DNA from: Archaeoglobus profundus DSM 5631 | Lineage (GTDB): Archaea > Halobacteriota > Archaeoglobi > Archaeoglobales > Archaeoglobaceae | Assembly: GCF_000025285.1 (NCBI RefSeq) | Contig: NC_013741.1 | Span: forward strand, 496,001-560,000 | Direction: 5' to 3' | Length of the DNA stretch: 64,000 nucleotides | Part shown: piece by piece, positions 43,101 to 53,680 of the stretch | Position numbering within the stretch: position 1 is the stretch's first letter | Layout: the number at the start of each line of letters is the position of its first letter | Notes under the pieces: generated by a model | Seen by the model: the letters and a program-made list of their open reading frames with translations, nothing else | What the model was told of the DNA's origin: nothing | Databases searched by the model: none | Position numbers and translations under genes: made by a program

Positions 43101-43677
43101 AGATCTCAAGATTGAGGTCAGAAGGAAGTTCGAAATATTGGCTTCTCTCTCATTTGTACTCGTATCATCGCTTTTAATTGCTCAATCATCTTACTTACTA
43201 GCAAGAAACTTGATAGTTCCAGCATTTTTCATTGTACTAATCTTTGTAGCTGTTTTCACATCGACGACATCCTTCTTAAGAGAGATGGATTCAAAAACGA
43301 TCTACGGCTTAAAGTTGCTACCGTATCACCCGTACACGATCTTTATTGCAAAAACAATCTTTACATTCGTCTTAATATTATTTCAAGGCTTCTTGGGGAT
43401 GGTGTTTTTGGCAGTTTTCTCAAATGATTTTAGTCTGTTCGGCCTTACCTTAACATTCATAGTGTTTTCATTCTACATAGCAATCATATCAGCATTCTCA
43501 TCCGCTCTCGTGATGTATTCCGAGGGTAGGTCTTTCCTTATACCAATGATCGTGTTTGTCTTTGCAGTGCCAGTCTTAACGCCACTTCTAAAACAAGATA
43601 CGGTTGCACTAATATTAGAATCTTCAGCCGTAACACTAGCTTTGGTGTCCTTATCACCGTACATCTTGGAGGACTAA
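43081..43677 (+). CDS. ccmB: cytochrome c maturation membrane protein CcmB
   Basis: A 198-residue protein with about six membrane helices starting at ATG 43081 (MLELLIKDLKIEVRRKFE, typical CcmB opening). It is the membrane partner of CcmA and the last gene of the F-C-D-E-A-B cluster. No ccmG or ccmH thiol-reducing partner follows within the window. Confidence 0.88.
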   Translation: MLELLIKDLKIEVRRKFEILASLSFVLVSSLLIAQSSYLLARNLIVPAFFIVLIFVAVFTSTTSFLREMDSKTIYGLKLLPYHPYTIFIAKTIFTFVLILFQGFLGMVFLAVFSNDFSLFGLTLTFIVFSFYIAIISAFSSALVMYSEGRSFLIPMIVFVFAVPVLTPLLKQDTVALILESSAVTLALVSLSPYILED

Positions 43678-43710
43678 AAACTTATCTTTTTAGCGATTAA
43701 ACTACAATTA

Positions 43711-44340
43711 ATGAGACTTGACAGACTCCTCGTGATTAAAGGATACTTTTCATCGAGGCAGAAGGCGAAGGAAGCAATTAGAAGGAGATTTGTTATTGTG
43801 AATGGTAAGGTAGTTACGAAACCCTCCTACGATGTGGACTTCGATGTTGAGATAAGAGTTTTGCAAGAGGAAAAGCCAAAGGGGTACTGGAAGCTAAAAG
43901 AACTTGATGAAATGTGGAATTTGATCAAGAAAGACGATATAGTTTTGGATCTAGGAAGTAGCGCTGGTGGATTTCTTCTCTATGCGAGCGAAAAGGCTGA
44001 GAGAGTTTACGGGATTGAGTACAGCAGGGAGTTTGAAGACAAGCTCAAAGAGATTGAAAGAGAAAGGGATAACGTTAAAATATTCATCGCTGACGCTTTT
44101 ACATTCGATCTGAGCGAGCTTGAGCCAGTTGATGTAATTCTGAGCGACCTAACCTTGAAGCCTTCATACGCTTGGAAAGCTACGAAGAGATTTATTCCTC
44201 TTTTGAAACCTCAGGGTAGGGTTTTGTTCGTTGCAAAAACTGGCGTTTACAATGAAGAAATCGATTTCTCCCCTCTGAAAGTTGTTGATTGGATAGATTC
44301 AAAGGATAGAAAGGAAAGGTATTACCTATTGAAAATTTAG
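43711..44340 (+). CDS. S4-domain FtsJ/TlyA-like RNA methyltransferase
   Basis: A 209-residue protein: N-terminal S4 RNA-binding domain ([23 protein letters not shown]...), then an FtsJ-type methyltransferase domain with SAM motif [15 protein letters not shown] and [12 protein letters not shown]. The family methylates ribose in rRNA. TTATCTTTTTAG precedes the start. It converges with the pyruvate kinase-like gene with a 4-base overlap. Confidence 0.8.
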   Translation: MRLDRLLVIKGYFSSRQKAKEAIRRRFVIVNGKVVTKPSYDVDFDVEIRVLQEEKPKGYWKLKELDEMWNLIKKDDIVLDLGSSAGGFLLYASEKAERVYGIEYSREFEDKLKEIERERDNVKIFIADAFTFDLSELEPVDVILSDLTLKPSYAWKATKRFIPLLKPQGRVLFVAKTGVYNEEIDFSPLKVVDWIDSKDRKERYYLLKI

Positions 44341-44915
44341 CGCTTCTCTCTGGGCATACATATTATCTCCTTTATCTGCATGTCGAAGAAGTTGTTCATG
44401 TGTGCCGGCCTTATCACAACAGCTGTATCAGCACCTCTACTCCTTCCTCCCACCGCTACAACCTCCTCAATCGGAATTGCTCCGCTGTCCGCAGCCATTA
44501 TCGTTATCTCAACACACACCTTTAATCCGTGACCGAACAAAGCCCTTAAAGCCTCAGCAACTGCTTCAGTCCTAGAAAGACCTCCGAACTTCCTTGTAAA
44601 GCTCCTTTCCAACCCAGAGAGTATATGACTCTGCCTGACTATCGTAACTCCGTTCTTTCTCAAAAACTCTTCGATCTCAGGTTTCATCGAATTTACTCCT
44701 TCCTCGTAAAAACCCGTGTGGTAAGTTACCACAACTAAGTTAATGTCCTTATCTCTGACTAGCTCGTAAGCCTTCTTTCCCGTCTCTCCGCTTGAAGAAG
44801 CAACAATTAAATACCTTATCCCGAGTTCCTCGCATCTCTCAACGGCAAGCTTAAGTGTGGCGTCGGTGTTCATGTAACCGGGCTTATCGAAGTAAACGAT
44901 CTTTTTCTCGATCAT
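44337..44915 (-). CDS. stand-alone pyruvate kinase C-terminal-like domain protein
   Basis: A 192-residue protein of the pyruvate kinase alpha/beta (PK_C) fold, without the catalytic barrel: [66 protein letters not shown]. Archaea carry such free-standing domains with unknown ligand and role. It overlaps the following DUF131 gene by 4 bases. Confidence 0.75.
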   Translation of the reverse strand: MIEKKIVYFDKPGYMNTDATLKLAVERCEELGIRYLIVASSSGETGKKAYELVRDKDINLVVVTYHTGFYEEGVNSMKPEIEEFLRKNGVTIVRQSHILSGLERSFTRKFGGLSRTEAVAEALRALFGHGLKVCVEITIMAADSGAIPIEEVVAVGGRSRGADTAVVIRPAHMNNFFDMQIKEIICMPREKR

Positions 44916-45217
44916 GAACTTAAGCTGATCAGTAGGATTATAGACATTACCATCAAGACTATCGTCAAAATTAGGGCGTAGAAAGCGTATTTAGAATCTC
45001 CAAAGACTATCGGTATTGGGCCTATGAGAATGACTCCCCCGGCTTTAACTTCCTTCTTTCGCTTCTCTTCACGTTTACCTCTAAAAGCCTTCTGCAATTC
45101 TACTTCCTCTTCTTCAAACTCTTCCTCCTCTTCGAATTCCTTAAAACCTGTCAGAAGACCTAAAATTACCAGAAATATTCCCAAGAATATCAGAATCAAA
45201 GCTAACAGCCAAAACAT
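44912..45217 (-). CDS. DUF131-family membrane protein
   Basis: A 101-residue protein with an N-terminal helix (about 2-24), a charged central segment with a run of glutamates followed by a Lys/Arg-rich stretch (28-60), the [14 protein letters not shown] motif shared with the next gene, and a C-terminal helix. The motif is the hallmark of small archaeal DUF131/TIGR00304 proteins. Function unknown. Confidence 0.7.
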   Translation of the reverse strand: MFWLLALILIFLGIFLVILGLLTGFKEFEEEEEFEEEEVELQKAFRGKREEKRKKEVKAGGVILIGPIPIVFGDSKYAFYALILTIVLMVMSIILLISLSS

Positions 45218-45218
45218 C

Positions 45219-45428
45219 CTACCACCTCGCTAAGATTAGCATGAAAGTTAGGAGTATTAAAGCTAAAACTATTCCGAGAATAACCATATCTGGTGAAGAG
45301 CCAAAAACGATCGGAAAAGGCCCTATGATTACTACTCCACCGTAGTGAACTTGGCCAGCACTCAATCCTAACAGGGCAATTCCTAGGAGTATCAGTGCAA
45401 TTCCTACAAATATCAAGTCTATACGCAT
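45219..45428 (-). CDS. DUF131-family membrane protein (paralogue)
   Basis: A 69-residue paralogue of the adjacent gene: two membrane helices around YGGVVIIGPFPIVFG. It lacks the acidic/basic insert of its neighbour. The two stops and starts are only a couple of bases apart, so both are co-transcribed, apparently with the pyruvate kinase-like gene. Confidence 0.7.
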   Translation of the reverse strand: MRIDLIFVGIALILLGIALLGLSAGQVHYGGVVIIGPFPIVFGSSPDMVILGIVLALILLTFMLILARW

Positions 45429-45470
45429 GACTTAGATAAGCCTTTTCTACAATTAAGTTTAGCGGATGCG

Positions 45471-46718
45471 ATGGTCAGGCTTAGGGGATTCAAGGAAAGG
45501 ACGATAGTAAGAGATGCAGTTAAAGCTTTAGAAGGTGTAAGGTTTAAGCGGGTAGATTCCGAGATAGTTGAGATAACTAGAGCATGTGGTAGAATTTTGG
45601 CTGAAGATATCATTGCAAAATACAACGTTCCTCACTTCGACAGATCAGCTGTTGACGGTTACGCTGTTGTTGCTGAAGACACCTTTGGCGCCAATTTGAA
45701 CAATCCCGTAATGCTCAAAATCGTTGGAGAGGTGGAGATGGGTGAAGAGCCTATCGAAATGAGTAGAGGTACAGCTGTTCGCGTTTCAACTGGTTCAGCT
45801 TTGCCAAAGGGAGCTAATGCAGTTGTTATGCTCGAATACACGAAGGAGGTTGGAGAATTTGTTGAAATATATAGGCCAGTAGTCCCTTTTGAGAATGTTT
45901 CTAGGGAGGGGGAGGACATAAAAGCGGGAGAGGTTGTTCTGAAGGCTGGTGAGATTCTGCAACCGCAGGATATAGGTGTTTTAGCTTCTCTAGGCTATGC
46001 GAAGGTTAAGGTTCTGAAAAAGCCAAGAGTTGTAATAATATCTACGGGCAACGAGCTTGTCGAGATCGGAGAGGAGTTGGAAGTTGGGAAGGTTGTTAAC
46101 TCGAATGCGTATATGCTATTCTGTGCCTTAAAAATGTACAACTGCGAACCTTCAGTTTATGGAATAGTTAGAGACGACTTCGACGAATTGAAGAAGGCGA
46201 TAATTCAAGCTTTGAGTGTGGGTGATTGCGTTATTACAACCGGTGGAACTTCCGTAGGTAAGGGCGATTTGGTTCCAGAGGTTGTTAAGGAAATAGGCAA
46301 AATCGTTTTTCACGGGATATCGATAAAACCGGGGATGCCCACTGGTTTGGGAGTTATTGATGGAAAACCTGTTTTGATGCTCTCTGGATTCCCAGTTGCA
46401 TGTTTAATCGGATTTGAACTAATATTTCCACACGTTTTAGCCAAGCTAACCGGTGTTAGGGTTGTGAAGCGTAGGGGTGAGGGTGTTAAAGCCAAGCTAA
46501 AGAGAAGGATTCCTTCAAAGGCTGGAGTTAGAACTTTTGCGAGAGTAATTTATAAGGATGGCTTTGCAGAGCCTTTAATGACCTCAGGTTCTGGTATTTT
46601 GACTTCTATGGTTAGAGCAAACGGCATAGTTGTAGTTCCAGAGGAGAAGGAGGGATTTGAGGAAGGGGAGGAAGTAAACGTCGTTCTTGTAAGAGATTTG
46701 ATCGAAGAAGTTACCTGA
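45471..46718 (+). CDS. moeA: molybdopterin molybdenumtransferase MoeA
   Basis: A 415-residue MoeA: PHFDRSAVDGYAV in domain I, VRVSTGSALPKGANAVV, then the MoCF-type ISTGNELVE and ITTGGTSVGKGDLV motifs, and the C-terminal domain IV. It inserts molybdate or tungstate into adenylylated molybdopterin. It converges with tiaS, overlapping it by 8 bases. Confidence 0.93.
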   Translation: MVRLRGFKERTIVRDAVKALEGVRFKRVDSEIVEITRACGRILAEDIIAKYNVPHFDRSAVDGYAVVAEDTFGANLNNPVMLKIVGEVEMGEEPIEMSRGTAVRVSTGSALPKGANAVVMLEYTKEVGEFVEIYRPVVPFENVSREGEDIKAGEVVLKAGEILQPQDIGVLASLGYAKVKVLKKPRVVIISTGNELVEIGEELEVGKVVNSNAYMLFCALKMYNCEPSVYGIVRDDFDELKKAIIQALSVGDCVITTGGTSVGKGDLVPEVVKEIGKIVFHGISIKPGMPTGLGVIDGKPVLMLSGFPVACLIGFELIFPHVLAKLTGVRVVKRRGEGVKAKLKRRIPSKAGVRTFARVIYKDGFAEPLMTSGSGILTSMVRANGIVVVPEEKEGFEEGEEVNVVLVRDLIEEVT

Positions 46719-47988
46719 AAATATGCCTTTTCACACCTTTCATTCTGATAAGCGGCTTTGAGAGATGTCTTCTTGCACACGGAGGGACTTCGTAAAAGCC
46801 AGTATCCAAATACCTCTCAACCTTCTTTCTAATCTTTTCAAAAGCTTTCGTCTTGCACCTCTTACACCTAAACCCCTTACCCCTACCAGCGGATTCCATT
46901 CTTTTACCGCAAATTGGACATATCGGATTTTCCTCAACCCAAATCTCAGCAACTTCTAAAATATTTATCTTCTCCAAGTTTATCGTTTTCTTCTTCATCG
47001 AGCCGTAAACTTCAACGACGTCACCTTCTCTCAACTGTCTGACTACCTCTCTAAACTGTTTTGTAGGTTCAAATGCCGCACACTTAACCTCTCCAAACTT
47101 GGTTTCAATATGGAAGAATACGTGTCCACCGGTTATCTCGTAAGGTTCAACAGTCACAACTCCTTTAAGGATGTAGGAGTGAAAATCCTCAAGCTTATCA
47201 ACCTCGCTCTCGTGAATTAAATGCATATCCGTCCCCTGATTCGTTATGAATACCATGTACTTGTCTATCGGCTCAGTTTTAACCATCTCAAACGCTTTCA
47301 TCACAGCATTGAAATCGTCCCCTCTGATTCCAAACAGGACTGGATCGGGTGAGTTAGGTACGGCAACAACGACCTCGTTCATCCAATCAACGGTATCCCA
47401 AGTTAAAGGATAGGTTTCGTAATCCGCATCGAAGAATGATTCTTCATCGTATTCTCTCGGCAAACCGAATCTCTCAGGTTTTCTGTAAGCTAAAACCTCT
47501 ATAGTTCTATCTGGTAACTCCAAGCCTACAGAGGCTAAAGCTCCTATTAACCCTCTCCCCTTCTTAAATTTCAAATGGGGTATCATGTACTTTCCAATGA
47601 TGAAAAGGGCAGTATCCAAAGATACGACATCCCTGACAACCTTTAAAGCAAATCTCGATAAATAATCCATGACCTCACTCTCATCATCTACAAAGACCAC
47701 ACCGGGATTGGTATTTTCATCTTCAAGCTCCGCATACTCCTCAACAATTTCCCTTGCGATATCTATTACCTCATCCCTTCTTCCATCGTCAACCTCCAAA
47801 AGGAAGGAGACTGCTCCATTCCCTCTCGTTTTGTAAGGAATTGTCGGATTCAGCCTTATGAGGCGGGGAAAACCCATGAGCTTTCCTACCCTCTCCTTCT
47901 CAAGTCTTTCAATCATTAATGTTGCCAGATAAGTTGTACACATTCCCTTCCTCGAATCCGTGTCATCTATTCCTATCCAGAGTTTCAT
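46711..47988 (-). CDS. tiaS: tRNA(Ile2) 2-agmatinylcytidine synthetase TiaS
   Basis: A 425-residue archaeal enzyme that modifies C34 of tRNA-Ile(CAU) with agmatine so it reads AUA. It has [17 protein letters not shown] at the N-terminus, the kinase-like core, an OB-fold domain (about 275-345), and a C-terminal zinc ribbon [12 protein letters not shown]...CKRCKTK. Overlaps the leuC-like gene end by 4 bases. Confidence 0.93.
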   Translation of the reverse strand: MKLWIGIDDTDSRKGMCTTYLATLMIERLEKERVGKLMGFPRLIRLNPTIPYKTRGNGAVSFLLEVDDGRRDEVIDIAREIVEEYAELEDENTNPGVVFVDDESEVMDYLSRFALKVVRDVVSLDTALFIIGKYMIPHLKFKKGRGLIGALASVGLELPDRTIEVLAYRKPERFGLPREYDEESFFDADYETYPLTWDTVDWMNEVVVAVPNSPDPVLFGIRGDDFNAVMKAFEMVKTEPIDKYMVFITNQGTDMHLIHESEVDKLEDFHSYILKGVVTVEPYEITGGHVFFHIETKFGEVKCAAFEPTKQFREVVRQLREGDVVEVYGSMKKKTINLEKINILEVAEIWVEENPICPICGKRMESAGRGKGFRCKRCKTKAFEKIRKKVERYLDTGFYEVPPCARRHLSKPLIRMKGVKRHIFR

Positions 47989-49241
47989 ACCTTTCTGGGA
48001 TCCGTTATCTCACCGTAAATGGCTGAAGCTGCGGCTGTAGCTGGAGAGCAGAGATATATGAACCCTTTCGGACTCCCCTGCCTCCCGATGAAGTTTCTGT
48101 TCGATGTTGACAGACTGACTTCGCCACTTGCAATTAGTCCAAAACTACCGCCCATGCAAGGACCACAACACGGGAACTCAACTATAGCCCCTGCATCTAC
48201 GAGCTTTTCGATAATCCCGTCCTTTAAAGCCTTGATGTAAACTCTTTTGCTTGCCGGAACTACTATCAGCCTAACTCCTTTCGTGACACTTTCCCCTTCA
48301 AGTATATCGGAAGCTATCTTCAAATCTTCGTACCTACCATTCGTGCAAGAACCTATGAAAACCTGATCGATCTTAGTTCCCTCAACCTCCTCAACATCTA
48401 CGACGTTATCGACTTTATGGGGCTTTGCAACTTGAGGTGACATATCGGTTACGTCCAATTCAACAATTTTCTCGTAATTTGCATCTTCATCGCTCCTAAG
48501 CTCTTCAACATCGCCATCAAACTCTATTTCCATCTCCTTGAGATATTCTAAAGTGACTTTATCTGGTTCAACGATCCCCGTTTTTCCACCCATTTCAACA
48601 GCCATGTTGCACATCGTAAGCCTTTCACTGACGTTCAGCTCTCTTACCACCTCTCCACCAAACTCGCACGCCTTATAAGTTGCTCCTTTTGCCGAAACCA
48701 TTCCTATCAGCTTGAGTATTATGTCCTTACCGTAAACGTGCTTACCCAACTTCCCGTTTATCTCGAATCTTATCGTCTCAGGCACCTTAAACCAAAGCTT
48801 TCCACTTGCAAAAACGCATCCCATATCAGTTGATCCAACTCCCGTTGCAAAAGCTCCCAAAGCTCCGTAGGTGCATGTATGCGAATCTGCACCTACTACG
48901 AGCATTCCCGGCTTAACATGCTTCTCAACCATTATCTGATGGGCTATTCCTTCTCCAACATCGTATAAAATTACACCTTCCTCCTTAGCAAATTCTCTCA
49001 GCATCTTGTGGTTTTCAGCGGCAGTAACACTATCTGCTGGAGCTTGATGATCGAAAACTATGACTATCTTCTTAGGATCGAAGACACCTTTTCCCTTAAT
49101 CTCCCTAAAAGCCTTTACAGCTAAAGGTGCTGTTATATCGTTAGCCATAGCCATGTCTACTGGAGCGAAAACGAACTCACCTGCTTTAACATCCTTTCCA
49201 CAAGCTCTTGAAAATATCTTCTCTGTGATAGTCTGACCCAT
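47985..49241 (-). CDS. leuC: 3-isopropylmalate/homoaconitate-type dehydratase large subunit
   Basis: A 418-residue aconitase-family protein. [4Fe-4S] ligands are in [11 protein letters not shown] and [33 protein letters not shown] is the substrate-binding region. This archaeal LeuC/HacA group isomerises 2-isopropylmalate, with relatives acting on citramalate or homocitrate, so the exact substrate is not fixed by reading. The small subunit is not adjacent. Confidence 0.88.
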   Translation of the reverse strand: MGQTITEKIFSRACGKDVKAGEFVFAPVDMAMANDITAPLAVKAFREIKGKGVFDPKKIVIVFDHQAPADSVTAAENHKMLREFAKEEGVILYDVGEGIAHQIMVEKHVKPGMLVVGADSHTCTYGALGAFATGVGSTDMGCVFASGKLWFKVPETIRFEINGKLGKHVYGKDIILKLIGMVSAKGATYKACEFGGEVVRELNVSERLTMCNMAVEMGGKTGIVEPDKVTLEYLKEMEIEFDGDVEELRSDEDANYEKIVELDVTDMSPQVAKPHKVDNVVDVEEVEGTKIDQVFIGSCTNGRYEDLKIASDILEGESVTKGVRLIVVPASKRVYIKALKDGIIEKLVDAGAIVEFPCCGPCMGGSFGLIASGEVSLSTSNRNFIGRQGSPKGFIYLCSPATAAASAIYGEITDPRKV

Positions 49242-49277
49242 GCTGAAAATTGGAAGGGATTATTTAAATGTTGATGC

Positions 49278-49727
49278 TCAAGCTAGACCTTCCAAAGCCT
49301 TATCAACAGCTTCTTCAGGAGATTCGGCAATCTCTAAACCGGGTAAAACAACCTCAGGCTCAATAGCAACGACCTTCTTACCCAATTTTAGCGCTATAGC
49401 CATCTCAGAAATAGTTCCGTAGCCTCCTCCTATAGCGATCATTGCATCGCAACTCTGAGCTATTATAACGTTTCTAGCATGACCCATGTCCGTCACTATG
49501 ACTATGTCGATGTACTGGTTCGCATCCTCCTTCCTATCACTTGGAATTATCCCAACAGTTAAACCTCCCTTGAGCTTGGCTCCAGCAGCAGAAGCTTCCA
49601 TGATTCCTCCCAATCCCCCGTTTACAACTACACAACCCCTCTCAGCCAATAGTCTTCCGACCTCATAGGCTATTCGATAGTGTCTTTCATCACACCTCTC
49701 ACTTCCAACCACAGCAACCTGTATCAT
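49278..49727 (-). CDS. LOG-like Rossmann protein (TIGR00725 type)
   Basis: A 149-residue protein related to lysine decarboxylase-like LOG enzymes: VNGGLGGIMEASAAGA, a GH-A-R-N segment, and IGGGYGTISEMAIAL, equivalent to the PGGxGTxxE motif. LOG proteins hydrolyse nucleoside 5'-monophosphates to free bases; activity here is inferred. Overlaps the hisC end by 4 bases. Confidence 0.8.
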   Translation of the reverse strand: MIQVAVVGSERCDERHYRIAYEVGRLLAERGCVVVNGGLGGIMEASAAGAKLKGGLTVGIIPSDRKEDANQYIDIVIVTDMGHARNVIIAQSCDAMIAIGGGYGTISEMAIALKLGKKVVAIEPEVVLPGLEIAESPEEAVDKALEGLA

Positions 49728-50770
49728 GATAGAATTTCTTCGAGAGCATTTAAAAGGGCATTGTTTTCTTCCGGCTTTCCTATGGTAATTCTAACGTGCT
49801 CACCAGATAATCCCATTAATCCCGTAACGTCTCTTACAAGAATTTTTCTTTTCTCAAGCTTCTCAGCTAATCTCAGATTCTCGGATTTAACGAGTAAGAA
49901 GTTTGCTTTTGATGGAAAAACCTCTATTTCTTCGAATTTTGAAAGCTCCCTGTAAACTCTTTCCCTCTCTTTAACGATTATATCTCTAATCTTTTTATAA
50001 TAATCCAAGCATTTTATCGCTTCGACGCCAGCAATGGCACCGATGTAGTTTATGCAGAACGGCAACCTTATCTTTTCCAAAGCCGAAACAACTCTTTCAT
50101 CCTTACAGATTCCGTAACCTATCCTTAATCCCGCCAAACCGAAGAACTTCGAAAATGTCCTCATTACTATCAAGTTTTCGTAAGTATCTGTCAGCTTGAT
50201 TGCAGAAGCATCGGAGAATTCAACATAAGCTTCATCCAGCGCCACATAACCCCTAACACTTTCAACAATCTCCTTAATTCTTTTAATCGGAATTGCATTC
50301 CCAGTAGGATTGTTGGGAGAGCATAGAAATACTAGCTTTGAATTTCTCACACTTTCTATAAAATCTTCTATATCAATTTTGTAATATGGATAAATTCTGT
50401 AGTTTATGCTTGCATCTCTAACAATCGAATACATTGCGTACATCGTGTAGCTTGGCATAGGTATCGTAACCTTATCGAGAGTATCTAACAGTGCGTTACA
50501 GATGTTGTATATGCAATCGCTTATTCCGTTTCCCAAGAATATTTCATTGACATCAACCTCGAGATATTCTGCTATAGCCCTCTTCAGCTCGGGATATTCG
50601 GGATCGGGATACCTATTTGTCACTTTTTTAATCGATCTTTCGATGGCTTTCAGAACGTCCTCAGCTGGGGGATAGGGGTTTTCGTTTGATGAGAGGATTA
50701 TGTAACTCTCACCTTTTGGAAACTTACCAGCATCGTATCTGTTTATTAGCTCGATTACAGGCCTAACCAT
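49724..50770 (-). CDS. hisC: histidinol-phosphate aminotransferase
   Basis: A 348-residue PLP-dependent class I/II aminotransferase. It shows SSNENPYPP near the N-terminus, GNGISDCIYNI, CSPNNPTGN, DEAYVEF, and the PLP lysine in MRTFSKFFGLAGLRIGYG. It transaminates imidazole acetol phosphate in histidine synthesis. TTTTGCAAATCGATTTAATC upstream holds its TATA box. Confidence 0.9.
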   Translation of the reverse strand: MVRPVIELINRYDAGKFPKGESYIILSSNENPYPPAEDVLKAIERSIKKVTNRYPDPEYPELKRAIAEYLEVDVNEIFLGNGISDCIYNICNALLDTLDKVTIPMPSYTMYAMYSIVRDASINYRIYPYYKIDIEDFIESVRNSKLVFLCSPNNPTGNAIPIKRIKEIVESVRGYVALDEAYVEFSDASAIKLTDTYENLIVMRTFSKFFGLAGLRIGYGICKDERVVSALEKIRLPFCINYIGAIAGVEAIKCLDYYKKIRDIIVKERERVYRELSKFEEIEVFPSKANFLLVKSENLRLAEKLEKRKILVRDVTGLMGLSGEHVRITIGKPEENNALLNALEEILS

Positions 50771-50841
50771 ACTGAAAAATTTTGCAAATCGATTTAATCG
50801 TTTCGAAAACGTTTTAATGCGCAGATAAAAAACTTCGCTTC

Positions 50842-51210
50842 ATGAAAGACTTGGCAGTGATCGCAGTGACGTTCGTAGTGATTACTTCGATGTACGTTCA
50901 CTACGATGGGGATGTTAAGGTCGTAATCAATTACGACTTGGATGGAGCGGAGGGATTCGGTGCATACCTCTTTGGAACCGATAAGATAAAGGATGATGTA
51001 CTTTCCATTTTCGAATCAAGTGATTATACGATAGAGAAACTTGATTTTCACACCGCAATTGTCAAATTTAGAACTCAAGATTTCGGAGATTATAGGTTCT
51101 TCGAAGGAGTAAAACTCGCTCATCCCGTTAACATGACAATCGTTCTTTCAAAGGTGTTCTCGTTCAACATAACATCTGATGAGATACCACAAGCCTACAT
51201 CTTTGAATAA
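50842..51210 (+). CDS. unknown protein with N-terminal hydrophobic segment
   Basis: A 122-residue protein, not recognised. Residues 4-18 are hydrophobic (LAVIAVTFVVITSMYV), a signal anchor; the rest is a mixed alpha/beta domain, probably outside the membrane. It precedes the diadenylate cyclase gene by 33 bases on the same strand, but that gene has its own TATA-like sequence. Confidence 0.55.
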   Translation: MKDLAVIAVTFVVITSMYVHYDGDVKVVINYDLDGAEGFGAYLFGTDKIKDDVLSIFESSDYTIEKLDFHTAIVKFRTQDFGDYRFFEGVKLAHPVNMTIVLSKVFSFNITSDEIPQAYIFE

Positions 51211-51242
51211 GATTTAAAACCTCTCACATCAAATCCTTTCTA

Positions 51243-52079
51243 ATGCTGAATACCTTAGTGAAGTTGGCCAAGGAACTCGCTAGGAAGATAAACACTGACA
51301 AGATAGTTCTAATCACGAAGAGCGATTTCGATTTTGAGGATGACGAATTTTCAATATTTGTAGCTCCAAAAAGATTCGTTACTATGCTTGAAAGTATGTT
51401 CTATACCATAGCTGAGGAAGAGTTGAGTGGTAAGGACGTATTCGAAAGAGCTCTGGCTTTTCTTCAGGTAAGCGAAATAACTCCTCTTCAGATGTATCTT
51501 AGGGGTATCGAACTGAAAGGAGGAGTAGTAGGCGTTCTCGATCTTGATATACTGAAAGGGTTGATGGTTATAGATCTTGAGAGGAGTAGGTTGCAGAAAG
51601 TTTTGAACGAATGTGCGGAAAGAGTTAACCCAAATGTACTGAAAGCTGTTCTCACAGTTGCGATAAACATAGCTCAAAAGGGTAGAGAGGGTAAGAGGAT
51701 AGGAACTGGATTTGTAATAGGTGATGTTGAGGAAGTCCTGAAGAGGTCTAGACAGCTGGTCATAAACCCCTATGAATGCCACAGTATCGAGGAGAAGGAT
51801 ATAAAGAACCCTGCAAACTGGGAGAGCGTTATGGAGTTTGCTCAGCTCGATGGTGTTTTCGTTTTGGATGAAGATGGTATAATAGTTTCCGCCGGTAGAT
51901 ATTTGGAAGTTTCAGTTAAAGATTTGAAGATTGCAAAAGGTTTTGGTGCAAGACATCTGGCATGTGCGGCGATAACGAGGGAAACTGAGGCGATAGCTGT
52001 TGTTGTATCTGAAAGTGGCGACATCAGAGTTTATAAGGATGGAGAGGAGATACTTGTCATAGATTCTACTATAATCTAA
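51243..52079 (+). CDS. DisA_N-type diadenylate cyclase (DacZ-like)
   Basis: A 278-residue protein whose C-terminal 130 residues are a DAC domain: [30 protein letters not shown] (the usual DGA reads DGV) and [27 protein letters not shown] (RH of the catalytic GTRH motif). Euryarchaeal DacZ makes cyclic di-AMP from two ATP. The N-terminal 140 residues form a separate family-specific domain. TTTAAAAC about 25 bases upstream is a TATA box. It converges with herA. Confidence 0.85.
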   Translation: MLNTLVKLAKELARKINTDKIVLITKSDFDFEDDEFSIFVAPKRFVTMLESMFYTIAEEELSGKDVFERALAFLQVSEITPLQMYLRGIELKGGVVGVLDLDILKGLMVIDLERSRLQKVLNECAERVNPNVLKAVLTVAINIAQKGREGKRIGTGFVIGDVEEVLKRSRQLVINPYECHSIEEKDIKNPANWESVMEFAQLDGVFVLDEDGIIVSAGRYLEVSVKDLKIAKGFGARHLACAAITRETEAIAVVVSESGDIRVYKDGEEILVIDSTII

Positions 52080-53656
52080 ACGATTAGATCCAAGTCTTTA
52101 AAGACTTCAGACTTCTCGCCGACTTTCCTCCACTCTTCAACTACATCTATGTCTCCTCCACCGTAGTATCCGTCCGGGTACTTCCTTATCTTTACAGCAA
52201 CCGGCAATTTTACGGCAGATCCAACTATAACAGCTTCTCCCTTCCCTAAGGATGCTATATCGTTCAGAAGATCCTCGCTTATCTGCTCACTTGCCTGCTG
52301 TACATACCTCTGATCATTGGGTTCGACTATCCTCAATATTATCTTGGTATTGCACTGGCTTAAGATGTCATCATTGATTTTCTTCGGCCTTTGAGATATT
52401 ATACCAATTCCAACTCCAAACTTCCTTCCCTCTCTCGCAATTCTCGAAAGCCATCTCACAACTTCACTGTCATCATTTTTCGGGGCGAATATGTGTCCCT
52501 CCTCGATAATTATCAGAACTGGAGCTTCGATTATCGGACAGTTCCTTTTAAATTCTGTGTAACCTCTGATGTACCTTATCCTACCCTTGAGTATGTTTCT
52601 GAGAAGGTAAGCGACGATTATTCGCATCTGATTCTCATCAAAACCGCTCAAGTTCACCACGTTGAGGTAACCTGTTCTCATGTTAGCTAAGGTGTCTTCA
52701 TTTGTCAGCAAGTCTTCGTAATTGCTTTGAAATCTTATTATGTAGTCTCTAACCCTTAAAAGGGAATCGAGGTCTCTCTGCCTTGTCAGCCTTGCGACCT
52801 TTCTCCTTCCCTTATAATCTGCGAATTCAACTTCACCGTTTTCTTCAGCAACTTCTATCCAGTTCTCTGCTAGCTCCAAAACTCTCTCAACAAAGTCTCT
52901 TCCACTGTAACCCTCGTACTTGGCCGTCGTAAACATTCTTTCCAGATGCAACCTCTGAACATTTGCATCTCTGCTAACTCCTAATAGAGAGGCGAATTCC
53001 CAAGGTTCGAGCGTTTCAGGTCTTATTCCGACTGGTAAAACCCTTCTCTTTTTACAGCTTCCGTCCGAGAATGTGAAGTGCACGTACTCTCCATGGGGAT
53101 CTATCAAAACTACTGTTCCGTTGAACTTCCGAACAATCTGATCCATTATGACGCAGGCTGTGTTAGATTTGCCTCCACCCGTCACGGACAGGATTGCAAA
53201 ATGCCTCAGAACGAGTTCTTTAACGTTCAATCCGACTTCAACACTCTCCCTAGCAAGCAAATTTCCAACAACTATCGAGTTTTCGTCGCATCTAAAGATT
53301 TCCTTCAAAAGTTCGTCTTCTGCAAGCCTAACCTCGGAACTTGGTTTTACGGGAACTCTGTTAGGTCTTATATCTCCATTTTCAACCACTCCCAAGACTC
53401 TCGCAGTCGCTACTACTATATCGTTCATTTCTATCAGAGTTTTTGAAAATCCTACATGCTTAAGGAGGTATTCGAATGAGAAGTGGTCATCTTCGATGAG
53501 CTTGTTCAGGTTGGAAATTTCTTTAACGACACCCAAAACTATTTCTCCATCCCTATTCTCAGTAACGACAAACTCACCAAACTTGGGTATATTGCTGGGA
53601 TTTACTGCGAAATTAAAGTGGTTAGTTGTAGCTCTACCGAACACCAATCCAATCAT
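52076..53656 (-). CDS. herA: HerA-family DNA translocase/helicase
   Basis: A 526-residue HerA/FtsK-superfamily ATPase: N-terminal HAS-barrel, Walker A SVTGGGKSNT (157-166), VLIDPHGEYVHF, a Walker B region VLIIIEEGHIF, and an IISQRPKKI sensor segment. HerA with nuclease NurA resects double-strand breaks in archaea. Here nurA, mre11 and rad50 are not adjacent; the upstream neighbour is lonB with a 24-base gap. Confidence 0.88.
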   Translation of the reverse strand: MIGLVFGRATTNHFNFAVNPSNIPKFGEFVVTENRDGEIVLGVVKEISNLNKLIEDDHFSFEYLLKHVGFSKTLIEMNDIVVATARVLGVVENGDIRPNRVPVKPSSEVRLAEDELLKEIFRCDENSIVVGNLLARESVEVGLNVKELVLRHFAILSVTGGGKSNTACVIMDQIVRKFNGTVVLIDPHGEYVHFTFSDGSCKKRRVLPVGIRPETLEPWEFASLLGVSRDANVQRLHLERMFTTAKYEGYSGRDFVERVLELAENWIEVAEENGEVEFADYKGRRKVARLTRQRDLDSLLRVRDYIIRFQSNYEDLLTNEDTLANMRTGYLNVVNLSGFDENQMRIIVAYLLRNILKGRIRYIRGYTEFKRNCPIIEAPVLIIIEEGHIFAPKNDDSEVVRWLSRIAREGRKFGVGIGIISQRPKKINDDILSQCNTKIILRIVEPNDQRYVQQASEQISEDLLNDIASLGKGEAVIVGSAVKLPVAVKIRKYPDGYYGGGDIDVVEEWRKVGEKSEVFKDLDLIV

Positions 53657-53680
53657 CGAATACCGTTGATTTCGAGTCTA

